Assembly (NCBI RefSeq): GCF_040183065.1
Contig: NC_091117.1
Location: forward strand, 101,939,501-102,003,500
DNA length: 64,000 bases
From: Periplaneta americana
Taxonomy: Eukaryota; Arthropoda; Insecta; Blattodea; Blattidae
Direction of reading: 5' to 3'
Shown here: one piece after another, positions 11,321 to 23,179 of the stretch
Numbering within the stretch: the first letter of the stretch is position 1
Layout: every line of letters begins with the position of its first letter
Made by a program: the position numbers and the translations under genes
The notes under the pieces: model-generated
Database searches by the model: none
What the model was told of the DNA's origin: nothing
What the model saw: the letters and a program-made list of their open reading frames with translations, nothing else

Positions 11321-11920
11321 CAGTTTATGTATAATGTCAGGACATTTCATAAATCGATAATGTTGCTTTTGATGATTATCGATTAAATTCATCACTTCAT
11401 TGGGTGTTACATTACCTGCAAGATCGTTTAACCACTACTAGTTACACTAATAATATTGCTAGTTACTGCATAATTAACAATAATAACACTCAGTGTTTAT
11501 ATTCAGCCGAAATACATTGTTTTGTTAAGTGATAAAATATGCGAAAAATGGCGCTACATTGAAAAAAATGGAAGATAGCAATAAGTAGGTGTTAAACATT
11601 TCAAGTGATCGTTGATTTCACGAGGGCTGGAGACGGGAAGGATCCTTGCACTTGGGCCGTTTAGGTCCATTGTACGCTGTATATGCCATGATTGTCTAAG
11701 TTCGACGTGGAGGGCATTTATGAAATGAGAGGGGAACGGGCGCACCCAGAGAAAAATCTGCAACATCTGTTTTGTCCATCATAAGTTCCATACAGAACCG
11801 ACTGGGGATCGCTTGGCACAGACGCAGTTTCAAGCGATCATTCTTTGTTCAAAACTACAAGCAGGTGCCTAAACAAAATAATGTCGGAATGATTGTGTTT
11901 CGTAACTTTATGTTATATTT
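11320..11920. other. Unassigned spacer
   Basis: Nothing beyond short open frames with no family resemblance. Confidence 0.4.
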
Positions 11921-12166
11921 ATGTAGTAGGTTATTTTACGACGCTGTATCAACATCCCAGATTATTTAGCGTCCGAATGAGATGAAAGTGATAATGCCAG
12001 TGAGTCCGGGGTCCAGCATTGAAAGTTATCCAGTATTTACTCATATTGGATTGAGGAATAACCCCGGAAAAAACTTCAACAAGATAATTTGTCCCGACCG
12101 GGAATTGAACACGGGCCATCTGGTTTCGCTACCAGACGCGCTAACCGTTACTCTACAGGTGTGGAC
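11921..12166 (-). repeat. tRNA-derived SINE, family A, copy 1
   Basis: On the minus strand the head reads GTCCACACCTGTAGAGTAAC and GGTTAGCGCGTCTGG, with a B-box-like GTGTTCAATTCC. The body TTTTTTCCGGGGTTATTCCT matches the copies at 48782 and 49263. The tail ends in GACGCTGTATCAACATCCC in plus orientation. This is a pol III-type SINE with no coding capacity. Confidence 0.8.
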
Positions 12167-12243
12167 TTCTGTGTTATATAAAGGACTTCTCAGGAAGTGT
12201 AAACAGTCCTGATTAATTCTGTTACGTTTGTGGCTGTTTTAAT

Positions 12244-12486
12244 TAGTTATTTCACGACGTTTTATCACCTGCCATGCTTATCTAGCTTTTAAGTGAGAGG
12301 CAGATGATAATGCTAGCGAAATGAGTCCAGGATCCAGCGCCGGAGATTACCTTGAATTTGCTCTTAAAGAGTTAAAGGAAAACCTAGGAAAAACCGCAAC
12401 TAGGTAACTTGTCCCAACCAGGATTTGAGCCCAGGCCCGCTGGCTTGATGGTCAGGAATGCTAACCGTTACTCCACAGCGGTCAAC
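12244..12486 (-). repeat. tRNA-derived SINE, family A, copy 2 (diverged)
   Basis: Same architecture and orientation as the preceding SINE: head GTTGACCGCTGTGGAGTAAC, a degenerate B-box (GGGCTCAAATCC), GTTTTTCCTAGGTTTTCC in the body and the GACGTTTTATCACC end. It is more diverged, so it is probably older. Confidence 0.7.
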
Positions 12487-13293
12487 TTGTGGCTGTTATA
12501 CCCTGATTAAACAGCGCCAGAATATAGTCGTATTCGAGAAAAGTGCTTACTTTTCCTATTTCGGCATTAAATTAGGAGATAAAGAAACCATACACACCGC
12601 ATAAAGTCACCATAGATTATGTAAAAGAATTGGCAAAAATAGAAAGTGGCGATAGGAAAGCTATGCCGTTTGGCTTAGGAGGGACCCTAAAAATGGATCA
12701 AAAGGAAATAGAATGTTTTGTTTAATTTTTTGGGCAATCGCAAAGGTCCAAATTTTGAGAATGTAGTGAAGGATATATTAAAGAGCTTTGGAGTTCTGGA
12801 TTTTCTTATGAGCGTGAAGTTGTACTTTTGCACTCTCGTTTACGCAAAATGAGTGAAGGAGGGGCAAAAGATTTTATCAAGACATTGAGGAAATGGAAAC
12901 TATATACCAGGGCTAATGGAATGAAAGCATAATGGCAATTCTAAAATCAAACAAAAGAAAGTTTCCAGTATAAAAGTAGAGGTTGGAATTGTTTTTCAAA
13001 TGTTATAAATTGCTTACCTTTCAATGCTTGTTATGATTTTAGGATTAAATATACAAACATTTTAATAGGAATGTTCTGTAATTACTAATTTGAATTTTAT
13101 AATTATTACTATTAACAGGCCTATATGTTATATTAATCGTTTCTTTAAAAGAAACCTGACGTGATAGAAAATTTGAGACTAGTTCCAAATTCAAATAAAA
13201 ATACCAATTAGAACCATATTTCAGTATAAGAAAAGTTTCAAAATCCGGACCAGAGTTATCTATATACAGAAACATGGTGCATGCAATTCTGAC
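12487..13293. other. Intron 1 of the odorant receptor (part)
   Basis: By inference this is the start of the first intron of the minus-strand odorant receptor whose exon 1 ends at 13294. No second exon was recognised between here and base 1. Confidence 0.5.
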
Positions 13294-14071
13294 CTGTGTT
13301 GCTTAACTTTTCTGCAACGCGATGTGACGCAGTCTTCAAGGTTTCGGCCAGCAAAGCAAACTGGGCCGTCGCTTGAATGATGAGAACCAGAATCGTCGTA
13401 TTCATCAACGTTGTAAATACGAAGTATATCACCATGGTTACGTTCTCATAGACCGCCAGTAACTCATAGTATGGGAACTCCAGAGCTTGGAAAGGAAACC
13501 AGTTCTTTATCGCCGAACGTCTTCTCATATTTTTAACATTTTCAGTCTGAGTAAGATTATAAATTCCTTGAATATCAGGTTTAGGCGGCGTGTTGGCGAA
13601 GAAAGTGAACTGTACTGTCCAGTAGGCGATCCAAAGATGCTGGGAGATTTTCCTAGAGCGATTCATGTAAGTTTCAACAAGCTTTCTACCCGACTCAGTC
13701 GGTTCTATTCCTCGAATGAAGTAGTTGTCAATAGTATAAAACAGCTGCTCAAATTTCTTGGGGCTTACAAGTAAAGGTAGTAGCTTGAAGAAGTCTTTTA
13801 AATGAGCTATGACGAAGATGAAGCAGTCGCCAGTGTATTGCAAATCTTCTTCGTCCAGTGAGAGATACAGTTCCATGCTGGGGCCCGCGGTATGCTGGAA
13901 ATGGAGGAACATCAAGAACCCCTGCAGCAGTACACACCTCGCTTTGCCCCAAACAGTCATATCATCATCCGGCAGGAAACCGTAAAGCTTAATTAGTTTC
14001 AAGTTCAGCGCTAAAATATTCGGTCTTTTGAAACTTTCTGGAATTTTTTTACAAATCGCTGTATTTCCCAT
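13294..14071 (-). CDS. Odorant receptor (7tm_6 family), first coding exon
   Basis: The reading from ATG 14071 is open for 259 codons plus one base and ends at a consensus donor CAG|GTCAGA (GT at 13293-13292). The start MGNTAICKKIPESF and LKLIKLYGFLPDDD resemble insect odorant receptor N-termini. Hydrophobic segments lie near residues 45-62, 82-103, 143-159 and 212-241, giving TM1-4 as expected for the first exon. FPF near 192-194 and QFALLAETLK at 237-246 fit the family. Odorant receptors form ligand-gated cation channels with Orco in sensory-neuron dendrites. No stop or frameshift is visible, so the exon looks functional. The remaining exons must lie left of the window or in unrecognised small pieces. 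A second receptor gene lies upstream on the same strand. Confidence 0.85.
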
Positions 14072-14692
14072 AATCTATATTAAGAAGGCTCTCTCTGTTG
14101 TTTGTATCACACTTCCAAGTTTAGAATTCTTCTGCAGGAATATCACACAGTTTCTTCACATTTGTCGAATAACGATATTCAATGTACTGTACTGTATAAC
14201 ACCGTTTTACAGAGCATTACTTCTTTCTTTTTTGAAGATTTCAATTCTATTTCTTTTTCTATCTATGTTGAATAAAAGGGTTTGTAAATGAGTAGAAATG
14301 TTTTGCGCAGGAAAGGCCGCTATTAGTGATAGTATCTTGCAAAATGTTAAATCGCACAAGATTACAGATCTGACGTTAGTAATGGTAAATGCACAAAAGG
14401 CGAGGCAATATAAAATATATGACATTCAAGATCAATATGTAATTCTTCGGAGACAATTCCAACCACAAATTCTCTACGAGAGGTTTAATAGAATCTACTT
14501 GAATGATGTTTAAGAATTTATAGGTCGATTGATCTACATAGATCTATTCTTTTGTCAATTTTCTTCTAAAACTTGCAAATATGTATATACTATTAAAATA
14601 TTTCAGAATTATGGAGGTAAAGTTTGCTATTATTATTTTCTTTTTTTGGAAATTACAATCGTTCGTTGTGATCGTTTCCAGACTTGTATGTT

Positions 14693-14725
<33 letters not shown>

Positions 14726-15552
14726 GTTATTATTATTAATGAATTTGGCTCTAGGTAGTGACACGAAGTAGGCCGGAACGTCGCAGTTCGATTTCCATTA
14801 AGGTCATGAATTTTACCTAATGATCTAATTCTTCCAGCTACAATATGACCCTGGTGTTCACTCAGCTTCCAACACAAAAAAAAACAGGATATTTTCTTTT
14901 AGTGTAAATGTGGCAAGCTCGTAGGACTGACAACTCTGCTGCTACTGATGTCAATTTTCGGCCAAAGTGCTAGTCCTAACCTGCTTCTCACTCTGTGGAC
15001 TCCATGGCTTGTAATACGGATGACTTTACTTTCTAATCAATTTCAGAGTGCCTTTTCTAGTTGATCGCCTTTTGGAATTATATCAGTTTCTAAGAGAATT
15101 TAATTGTTCAGAAATATTCCACTTTTGTCATCTCAAAACTTGAGTAATTCCTTAAATTACAGAGAGGATGAAATTTTAAATCCTGTACGTTAATGCAAGG
15201 AGAACAATTCAGCGTTGTGGGTCACCAGCAGTGCACGTCGGTATGATAGGAATGATTAAACCGCAGATGACTCATTGCATTTTTAATAATAAGAATGGGG
15301 ATAGAGGTATACAGAAGTATGAAGGTGAAGTACATGCATCACGTCTAGGCACTTAAAGTGCACTACCGGCGGTGATGCCAGGTTTTTCCCTTCCATCCTT
15401 GCGAAAGAGAACGTGGTCAAAATATCGCTGTTACATATATATATAATAAAAAGTGGGTAATAAATAATGTAGTCATTGTATTGTTGGTTGCTATCACCAC
15501 GGCATGGCGAGTCCTCAGGTTGCGGATAGAAGAGACGGCCTTCAGATATGGA
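14072..15552. other. Upstream region of odorant receptor, no gene seen
   Basis: It would hold the promoter of the receptor, but no TATA or initiator could be assigned with confidence. A (TTA)n run lies at 14695-14739. Confidence 0.4.
14695..14739. repeat. (TTA)n microsatellite
   Basis: About 15 units with one interruption (TTG). Confidence 0.95.
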
Positions 15553-15645
15553 TTTTTTTCTATGCTTTCCTTAGACATTGAGTTATCAATTCAAAAATTA
15601 CAGCGCGATTAATTGACTATCCTAGGAACTATGATATGATAAATA
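15553..15645. repeat. Dispersed repeat, copy 1
   Basis: CTATGCTTTCCTTAGACATT and GCGATTAATTGACTATCCTA recur with mismatches at 38727-38805 (CCATGCTTTCCTCAGACATT, GCGATTGATTGACTATCGTA) in the same orientation. The element type is unknown. Confidence 0.6.
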
Positions 15646-16595
15646 TTTAAAGGACCGGGAAATATCGTTTAAATAGGGAGTCTGCCCGAACTCACTGTTC
15701 TTCTCTAAATGCTCTCTCTCAACACTCTCTTTCACTGTGAACTGTCTATACCGTGTAAACGGTCAGGAGAGTAACATCAGAGTTTAGAATTTCATAATTC
15801 TAATGAAAGCTCTCTAATGGGTTTAGAGAAGCTATATTCTGTCACCGTGTAAAACCCTGCTAGATAGCTCTCCTGATACTTCAGATCTTCTCTAGCTCTG
15901 AACTGTCGCCGTGTGAACCTGGCATAAGTTCGCATTAATTTCGAAGAAGAAGTCGTGATAAAATATATTTCTCGTTTTATCGCTAATTAGTTGTAAGATT
16001 ATCGCAATAAACTAGTATAAATTGGAAAAGATTTTTACGTGAAAAATAAAGTTATATTACGTATTAGGCGTCAAAATAATGATAGAGAAGTTTCGTACAT
16101 ACATTTATTCTACATATTACGAGACTAACTTTACAATACTGAGAAAGAAACATTGTATTATGTGACATCTGCTGTTTTTATTTGTGACATGAAAGGATAG
16201 CACAAGTCACAATATTATTTTTTTCATTCTGTGCCTACGATCACTAACAAATTATATTTTGAAGAAAACCTTTCTGCGTCAACAGATGCACAAGGAATCC
16301 AGACACATTTCAACATAGCAGATTTAAATTCTGGGTAATTGAACATGAGAGCTCGTAATGTCTGAATCACGTGAACGTTAAGATTGGAAATGTTTGATGA
16401 TTATTTCAAAACTGTTTCTTTAAAGTGAGTAATGCTACAGTGCAATCAGTATTGTTTGTATCACTTTTATCGCCAATGCGAAAATCTGCGGTCTCTACCT
16501 ATCCATCTCCACAGCTGACCATGACATTACTCACGTGCAAGTAAACAAACTCGTATCTTTAGTGAAGGAACAGAAAACTTGTTTCGCTGCCTGCT
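15646..16595. other. Unassigned region, possible decayed MITE
   Basis: At 15690-15930 the motif ACCGTGTAAA / GCCGTGTGAACC recurs with GGAGAG/CTCTCC partners. This hints at a decayed inverted-repeat element, but ends could not be fixed. Confidence 0.3.
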
Positions 16596-16985
16596 GATCA
16601 GGAAGAAAAATAATAGCTGGGTCACTGGCAAAGAAGAAACTGCTTACTAAAAGATGCATTGGAAGGAATGGTGAACGGAAGAAAAGTTGGGGGAAAAGAA
16701 GATATTAGATTATAGCTAACGTTAAGATATATGGATCATATGCAGAGACTAAGAGAAAGGCAGAAATAGGAAATATTGGAGAATGCTGGGTTTGCACTGA
16801 GAGACCTCTCTTTGAATGAATTCCTTAACAGTGACATAGTCCCCAGACGGTATTTGTAACTAACGAGGAGAAGTAGTATTTTGTAGAGTAAGAAAATGAA
16901 TGCACTCTGATTTGTGGTATGATTTTGATGGGCGGCAATGAACCACCGGGTTCTCCAAAAGCCACAAGTAAGTAATAATGTAATA
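16596..16985 (+). mobile_element. LINE 3' end fragment (same family as 7.3 kb)
   Basis: A decayed reading similar to GHWQRRNCLLKDALEGMVNG (AACTGCTTACTAAAAGATGC onwards) is followed by KIYGSYAETKRKAE-like sequence. The 3' end CCACCGGGTTCTCCAAAAGC precedes GTAAGTAATAA, as in other insect LINE tails. It has many stops. Confidence 0.6.
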
Positions 16986-17759
16986 ATCATTTAGTATTAA
17001 CTTACACCAATAACATTGTTGTTGGTCACTGTTTCACTTGCAATTTATACGGGGTCAGTTTGAGTTCTTTCAAAATTGTCCTGATGGCCGTTGCACGCAG
17101 CCTCAGTTGTTCGGTATTCTGTTTCTGGGCTCTGATTGACTGGCAACCGTACAGCTTCAATATTTTCTCTTGTGTCCTCGCCGTCCTCGATCTTCCTGAA
17201 TTTCCTTTATTAAGGTTAAGAACATTCTCTTTCTCGTTGAATTTCTTTCCTATATGCAGTATTGTTGGTGGTAATCAGCAATTAAAGTAATTCCGATATC
17301 TACGTTGTGTCTCTGTCACTGATTTTGTTTCTAAATAAAATTCAGTAATTTTAATTCTGTCTGCCGTAGTAAAAACCCTCACGAATTCTCCCTAGCTTGC
17401 ACAACAATAAATTATCAAGAAACAAAAGAACAGTGTTGTACAGTACCAACATAGTGAAATATCAAATATTAAAAGCATGTTTAGGAGCTGTTTAACTTTT
17501 AAACAAAATAGTCATAAAATCACCAATTTATTTTGTTACTTGCCAAATTTAATAGACAGTTACCAAATCGCTTTTATAGACCCTTTCCCAAACAAAATTT
17601 AGCTAAGAATGCGAAAAGTCGCCAGATCCGGCCACATTCGTGGTAGAATGAGTTCGCGTGTGACACATTAAATCCAGCAATGTTCTCGTCAGGCAAGCAA
17701 GAACAACCTGAGGAAGCTTCGATGTCTTTTATGAGTCGTCTAGAATCCACCCCAATGCC
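16986..17759. other. Unassigned region
   Basis: No family was recognised; short open frames only. Confidence 0.4.
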
Positions 17760-17930
17760 ATTACTACAAACCGCAAGTAACTCCTGATTGGGACATATTA
17801 TCTGGTTTGGGTTTTTTCTGGGGTTTTTCCTCAACCAATTGAAGCAGAATTGCTGGGTCATTTTCGGCGCTGGACCTCGGACTCATTTCGCCACCATTAA
17901 TTCACATGTCATCCATACCATAGCTCTGGT
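17760..17930 (+). repeat. tRNA-derived SINE, family A, 3' part
   Basis: TTCTGGGGTTTTTCCTCAAC, TTTTCGGCGCTGGACCTCGG and ACTCATTTCGCCACC match the body of the SINEs at 48.8 and 49.3 kb. The tRNA head is degraded. Confidence 0.7.
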
Positions 17931-18860
17931 TAAATTTACTGTGCGGAGTGCTGTGCTTGTACAGGAGCGCGGCTTTCGGCTACCCAATCATTCACAAGAA
18001 TAGGAATGGTAAGCACAATAAGCCTCAGGCTTCAGGGTAAGGTTTCGGGTCCCTCCTCCGTACAAGAGTGAAAAACATCCACCTTGGTAGACGATCGATT
18101 AGGCGTCACGCAAATTCAGGCAGTGCCCTATTTTAGAGACGAAAATGTTGGGAAAACAGATAATCCCGAGAGAAATACTGTACTACCTCCGCCATTGTTG
18201 ATATTCGAACTCGAGTCACAACCCATCGATCTGCCAAGCAAGTTACAAAGTCATTTAATTTATTAACCTGTGTTTAGCTTTACTGTTCGAGACATTGTTT
18301 TATTCATTACCTTTCAACCACTGTATAAGTGTCGCTTAGAGTTATGGATCATGGTATTATACTGTAAGCTTTACATTTATAGTCATTAAAAATTGGGTCA
18401 GGATATTAACATTATTTTATTCTATAGTACTATCTGAAGATGTAATGTTTCGATAAGGATGGCTGTTATTAAGCAGGACTTTCCGACATCCACAAGCAAC
18501 TAAAGGGACTTCGTATGAGTGAAATTGTTATTTTCTGGGATAACTGTAATTGAAGAGTAGGCTAAGTGGCATTAAAAATTTGCTTTTTTCGGTATATCAC
18601 AAACTATGGATAAAAACTTCTCAAGGAACGTAAAATTACGGAAGAGCTGATGTCGCCATATGCATAAAGCTACTATTCGACTAAAAGAAATTTTTTTTCG
18701 AAAATTCCTGTAATTGGCAAAATTCTGACTGCAAGTAACAATGCTCCTGATGCCCAAGAGCATTTGAATAAGCTTTTGGTAAATGGTATAAAATTCAGAT
18801 TAAAAATAGGCCTATATTTATCTTTGATCCATGAGAGTAACGTGCAGGAACAAAATTATG
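17931..18860. other. Unassigned region
   Basis: No gene or repeat family was recognised. Confidence 0.4.
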
Positions 18861-19222
18861 TTGAGCCGCAATATTCAAGCAGGGAAGAGCTCGTCGCAAT
18901 GATTAAAACGGCTGAAATGGAGATACACCAGCACGGATTGGATAACGTGCAGCAAGAGGTCAGCCGGAGTAATGAAACGTGTGTCCGTGCGAGACGGGAA
19001 CATTTTGAGCATCTCCTCTAGGCAACTAACACTTAATCTACCTTCTTTCAAGCAGACAGGTCCATTAGGTGTGGAATCAAATGAGGATAGATACGATACG
19101 TGCTATTCTTGTAACTCGGAAACGGGTATGAATATTGAAAGAGTCTATTAGAAAGTTTTGTTGCAAATAAGGTCCTGAATCACCTCCTTAATGATTGACC
19201 TGACTTTTTGACACACGCTGTA
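18861..19222 (+). pseudogene. Tc1/mariner-type transposase, C-terminal fragment and right end
   Basis: The reading SREELVAMIKTAEMEIHQHG, LDNVQQEVSRSNETCVRARR, EHFEHLL ends at a stop (19021). This matches the C-terminus of a widespread insect DDE transposase group. Downstream, GACTTTTTGACACACGCTGTA at about 19200-19220 looks like its right inverted repeat next to TA. The catalytic part is missing, so the copy is dead. A fragment of the same or a close family lies at 62935-63505. Confidence 0.6.
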
Positions 19223-19992
19223 TATTCAACGCTTTCCAATGCTTGTACATTGCTAAACATGTATTTACAAGTTGTATAAATAAAGATTGTCGTTAAATTG
19301 ACAGAGATGCTTTTCTTATTTTCCATTTTGTGCATTCCGAAGAACAATTTAGTTTCTTCTGTTCCTTTTTTCTCCTTCGCTGATAACGAAACTAACACAG
19401 TGTAGAGATCGCCTCGGATCCAATAGAGTCGCTCAGCGCACAAATGGTCCAGCCCACAAAATTTACATATTGAGCTTATTGCGTTAAAGAGCTCTTCATA
19501 TTATTCTTTCAAAATGCAAATCGACCTAATAATAATGCCCAGTTTTTCCATGACATTTCAGCACAATTTTTGTATGTGTATCGCATTTTGCGCTTGTTAT
19601 AAAAAAGTAAAGTAGAAATACAATTTTGTGGGTTGGGTCATTTGTGCACTGGGCGCCTCAATTGTTCCTGTACTTGGAGTTGGCTCAGAGTTGCATTTCT
19701 GTCATCGTTACATTACTGCTTTTACATTACACTTCACACTCCATCGACAGGCACACATATACTGACAAAGTTCCGAACGCACTCAAAGACTAACAAATTG
19801 ACATGAAATAGCGATTGGTAGGAGGACAGAAATAGAGGAAGAAGAAAGAGGAATAGTGACAATAATTCATTTTCCATTACCAAGGTACAGTGTGGAACAT
19901 TAAAATATAAATATTCAAGTAACTTAGTCATTAATAGGATGCCTACATTAACAATAGTTAAAATAAACAACTATATGGAATAATTTATTATG
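19223..19992. other. Unassigned region
   Basis: No gene was recognised before the microsatellite. Confidence 0.4.
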
Positions 19993-20158
19993 CATACATA
20001 CATACATACATACATGCATGCATGCATACATACATACATACATACATACATACATACATACATACATACATACATACATACATACATACATACATACATA
20101 CATACATACATACATACATACATACATACATACATACATACATACATACATACATACA
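19993..20158. repeat. (CATA)n = (ACAT)n microsatellite, 166 bp
   Basis: A tetranucleotide array with a CATGCATGCATG variant near 20014-20028. It abuts the first base of the R1/Waldo-like LINE. The open frames IHTYIHTY and CMYVCMYV through it are artefacts. Confidence 0.97.
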
Positions 20159-20789
20159 GCCAACTTGGTCCAACTTACGCAAGAAGCTCAAATAGACATA
20201 GTTCTTGTGCAGGAGCCGTATAATATCCATAATCATCTTTCCGGAATACCAAAATCCCTTAGAACGTTTGTGAGTGGGAACGGAAGGAAACGATCGGCTG
20301 TAATCGTGAATAACAAAGAAGTCGACGTACTACTCATCACATAATTATCGAACGAAGACTGTATCGTATCCGAAATAAGCCACAAAAACTTGAAATTCTA
20401 CGGAATATGTTCATATTTCGATATCACATTAGACATCAACATAAACATTAGACAATAGAGCACATTATGGAATTCTCAAAGGGACAAGGCCTATTAATAG
20501 CAGTTGATAGCAACGCCAGGAATAAAACATGGCATGACACTGTAACTAACTAACGAGGTAAAACTCTAGAAGATTTTTTGATGATCAGTAACCTACACAT
20601 TATAAATGAAAGATCAGAGCCAACGTTTGAAACTATAAGAGGCAGTAGTTACGTGGACCTAACCATAGTTAACCCCCGATTATTAAGGCACGTTAAAGAT
20701 TGTCCATGCGGCACACAAGAAAGTTGTTCGGATCATAAGTTACTCGCATATAACATCACAGTGGAAAGGCAGGCAAGACATAATACCGC
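20159..20789 (+). pseudogene. Endonuclease domain of the R1/Waldo-like LINE
   Basis: The reading starts ANLVQLTQEAQIDIVLVQEP (QEP is the catalytic Glu motif) and continues with RKRSAVIVNNKEVDVLLIT, a stop, then IVSEISHKNLKFYGICSYF. After further stops it reads LIAVDSNARNKTWHD (catalytic D/N) and [13 protein letters not shown], ending with [13 protein letters not shown] (SDH motif). This is the AP-like endonuclease that nicks the target. The N-terminal start and all of ORF1 are absent, consistent with 5' truncation. Confidence 0.75.
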
Positions 20790-20801
20790 TATAGGAAATG
20801 T
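20790..20801. repeat. Target duplication, left copy (TATAGGAAATGT)
   Basis: It is identical to 21736-21747. Removing 20802-21747 restores the host frame [16 protein letters not shown]. Confidence 0.85.
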
Positions 20802-21735
20802 ACTATCACCTTTACTTTTTAACTTCGCTCTGGAATATGCCATTAGGAAAGTTCAGGATAACAGGCAGGGTTTGGAATTGAACGGGTTACATCAGCTTCT
20901 TGTCTATGCGGATGACGTGAATATGTTAGGAGAAAATACACAAACGATTAGGGAAAACACGGAAATTTTACTTGAAGCAAGTAAAGCGATCGGTTTGGAA
21001 GTAAATCCCGAAAAGACAAAGTATATGATTATGTCTCGTGACCAGAATATTGTACGAAATGGAAATATAAAAATTGGAGATTTATCCTTTGAAGAGGTGG
21101 AAAAATTCAAATATCTTGGAGCAACAGTAACAAATATAAATGACACTCAGGAGGAAATTAAACGCAGAATAAATATGGGAAATGCGTGTTATTGTTCGGT
21201 TGAGAAGCTCTTATCATCCAGTCTGCTGTCCAAAAATCTGAAAGTTAGAATTTATAAAATAGTTATATTACCGGTTCTTCTGTATGGTTGTGAAACTTGG
21301 ACTCTCACTCTGAGAGAGGAAAATAGGTTAAGAGTGTTTGAGAATAAGGTGCTTAGGAAAATATTTGGGGCTAAGCGGGATGAAGTTACAGGGGAACACA
21401 GAACTGCACAACACAGAACTGCACGCTTTGTATTCTTCACCTGACATAATTAGGAACATTAAATCCAGACGTTTGAGATAGACAGGGCATGTAGCACGTA
21501 TGGGCGAATCCAGAAATGCATATAGAGTGTTAGTTGGGAGACCGGAGGGAAAAAGACCTTTAGGGAGGCCGAGACGTAGATGGGAGGATAATATTAAAAT
21601 GGATTTGAGGGAGGTGGGATATGATGATAGAGACTGGATTAATCTTGCACAGGATAGGGACCGCTGGCGGGCTTATGTGAGGGCAGCAATGAACCTTCGG
21701 GTTCCTTAAAAGCCATTTCTATGTATATATGTATA
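20802..21735 (+). mobile_element. 5'-truncated RTE-type LINE nested in the R1-like LINE
   Basis: The insert carries the RTE reading from [19 protein letters not shown] through [10 protein letters not shown] (YADD 20904-20915) and [10 protein letters not shown] to RRRWEDNIKMDL and AYVRAAMNLRVP. It ends with AAAAGCCATTTCTATGTATA. It is closely similar to the copy at 4878-6490. A deletion/insertion near 21390-21430 ([13 protein letters not shown]) replaces the usual GEWRKLHNTELH, and one stop lies in the later tail. The left breakpoint falls where element and target share AGGAAATGT, so truncation may have resolved by microhomology. Confidence 0.85.
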
Positions 21736-21747
21736 TATAGGAAATGT
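21736..21747. repeat. Target duplication, right copy (TATAGGAAATGT)
   Basis: The 12-bp match to 20790-20801 defines the RTE insertion. Confidence 0.85.
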
Positions 21748-23179
21748 GAGGTCAAGATACATAGTAAGGGAAGAGGACTAGAACAGTTTGATACCCTGTT
21801 CATATTCTAAAGTTGCATCCAAATTTAACTGTAAGGAAGAAAATAAAAGCACGGACCAAGTCGACCAGGAATTGTGCAAAGAAACAAATATCTACGAGCA
21901 CGTGGAAGACCTAATAGACGCAGCATTCTCTTGGATCATAGAAACCAGCCACGACACTTTTAGAGTTTCAAGAGGAGCCAAACATGTAATGCAGAAAAAC
22001 ACAGTCTCCTGGTGGACAGACGAGCTAACAGTGCTAAGGAAAAAGAGAAATGCACTAAGGAGTAGATTCCAAAGAACATATAATAACGAGAATCTAAGAC
22101 AAGAAAGACAAGGAAAGTACTTGGAAGGAAAACGAGTATATGAAGAGAAAATGCAAGAAACAAAAATACAATCATGGAAAGCATTCTGTACCATTGACGA
22201 AGGAACCAACCCTTGGAACCAAGCATACAGAATAGCATCCGGAAAAATTAGATCTCCAACTACATTGAACACACTATTAAAAGAAGACGGAACCTATACT
22301 ATGGACACGAGCAGCACAATAACATATATGATTGAAAACTTCATACCCGAAGATGGACAACACAACGATAACGACCAGCATACGAAGATCAGGAAGGAAG
22401 TTCAAGAGCCAATAGGCACTGAGGACGACAAGGATTTTACTACAGAAGAGAAATGACAACTCTAAAGAATTCAACCCAAGAAAGTCTCCTGGAGAGGACG
22501 GATTATCCAGCGAAAGCCTCATGAGGGCTATCAAAGTCCTTCCTCTATTCTTTACCAAAATGTATAACGCATGTCTGCAGAAGGGCTGTTCCCCACAAAA
22601 TGGAAACGTTCAATCATCGTCCCACTCATCAAGCCGGGCAAAGAGGACTGCAATGACGTGTCCAAATTTCGCCCCATCAGCTTACTGAATATCGGAGGCA
22701 AACTGCTGGAAAGATTGATGATCGACAGGATATTGTATCACACATACTCCAACGAACTCCTTAACAATAATCAATATGGATTCATCCCCCAGAGAGGAAC
22801 AGTGGACGCAGTGGTAGAAGTTAAAAACATCGTAGAAAGGAGCCTGAGCTCGAAAGAATGTGTTGTTATAGTCAGTTTGGACGTCAAAGGGGCGTTTGAC
22901 GCAGCCTGGTGGCCCAGCATCCTTAAACAACTAAGAGAACTTCAATGCCCTAAAAATCTGTATAGTCTATCAGCCAGCTACTTTAGCAACAGAAGGGCAA
23001 TTTTCTCAATTAACAACTACACAACAGAAAGAGAAGTTCAAAAAGGTTGCCCACAAAGATCATGTTGCGGCCCTGGATTTTGGAATATCATGTTCAACTC
23101 ACTCCTAAATCTGGACTTCAGCAGCCGAACCAAAGCCATATCCTTCGCAGATGATCTAATCATTCTCACAAGGGGAAAG
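21748..23179 (+). pseudogene. Linker and reverse transcriptase of the R1/Waldo-like LINE
   Basis: After the insert the frame reads VRSRYIVREED, a stop, then 222 open codons with KNTVSWWTDELTVLRKKRNA (the W-W-T-x-E linker typical of R1/I-group elements). After a frameshift it reads NPRKSPGEDGLSSESLM. Then comes the RT: KWKRSIIVPLIKPGKED, KFRPISLLNIGGKLLERLM, NQYGFIPQRGTVDAV, SLDVKGAFDAAWWPSIL, GCPQRSCCGPGFWNIM and AISFADDLIILTRGK (FADD 23144-23155). At least one stop and two shifts disable it. Confidence 0.8.
23171..23179. repeat. Target duplication, left copy (AGGGGAAAG)
   Basis: Nine bases repeated at 24625-24633, in the Thr-Arg-Gly-Lys codons of the host RT. Confidence 0.7.

Noticed and set aside
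19948..20223. Frames of IHTY and CMYV repeats
   Set aside because: Direct translation of the (CATA)n microsatellite; the same occurs at 31726-31964.
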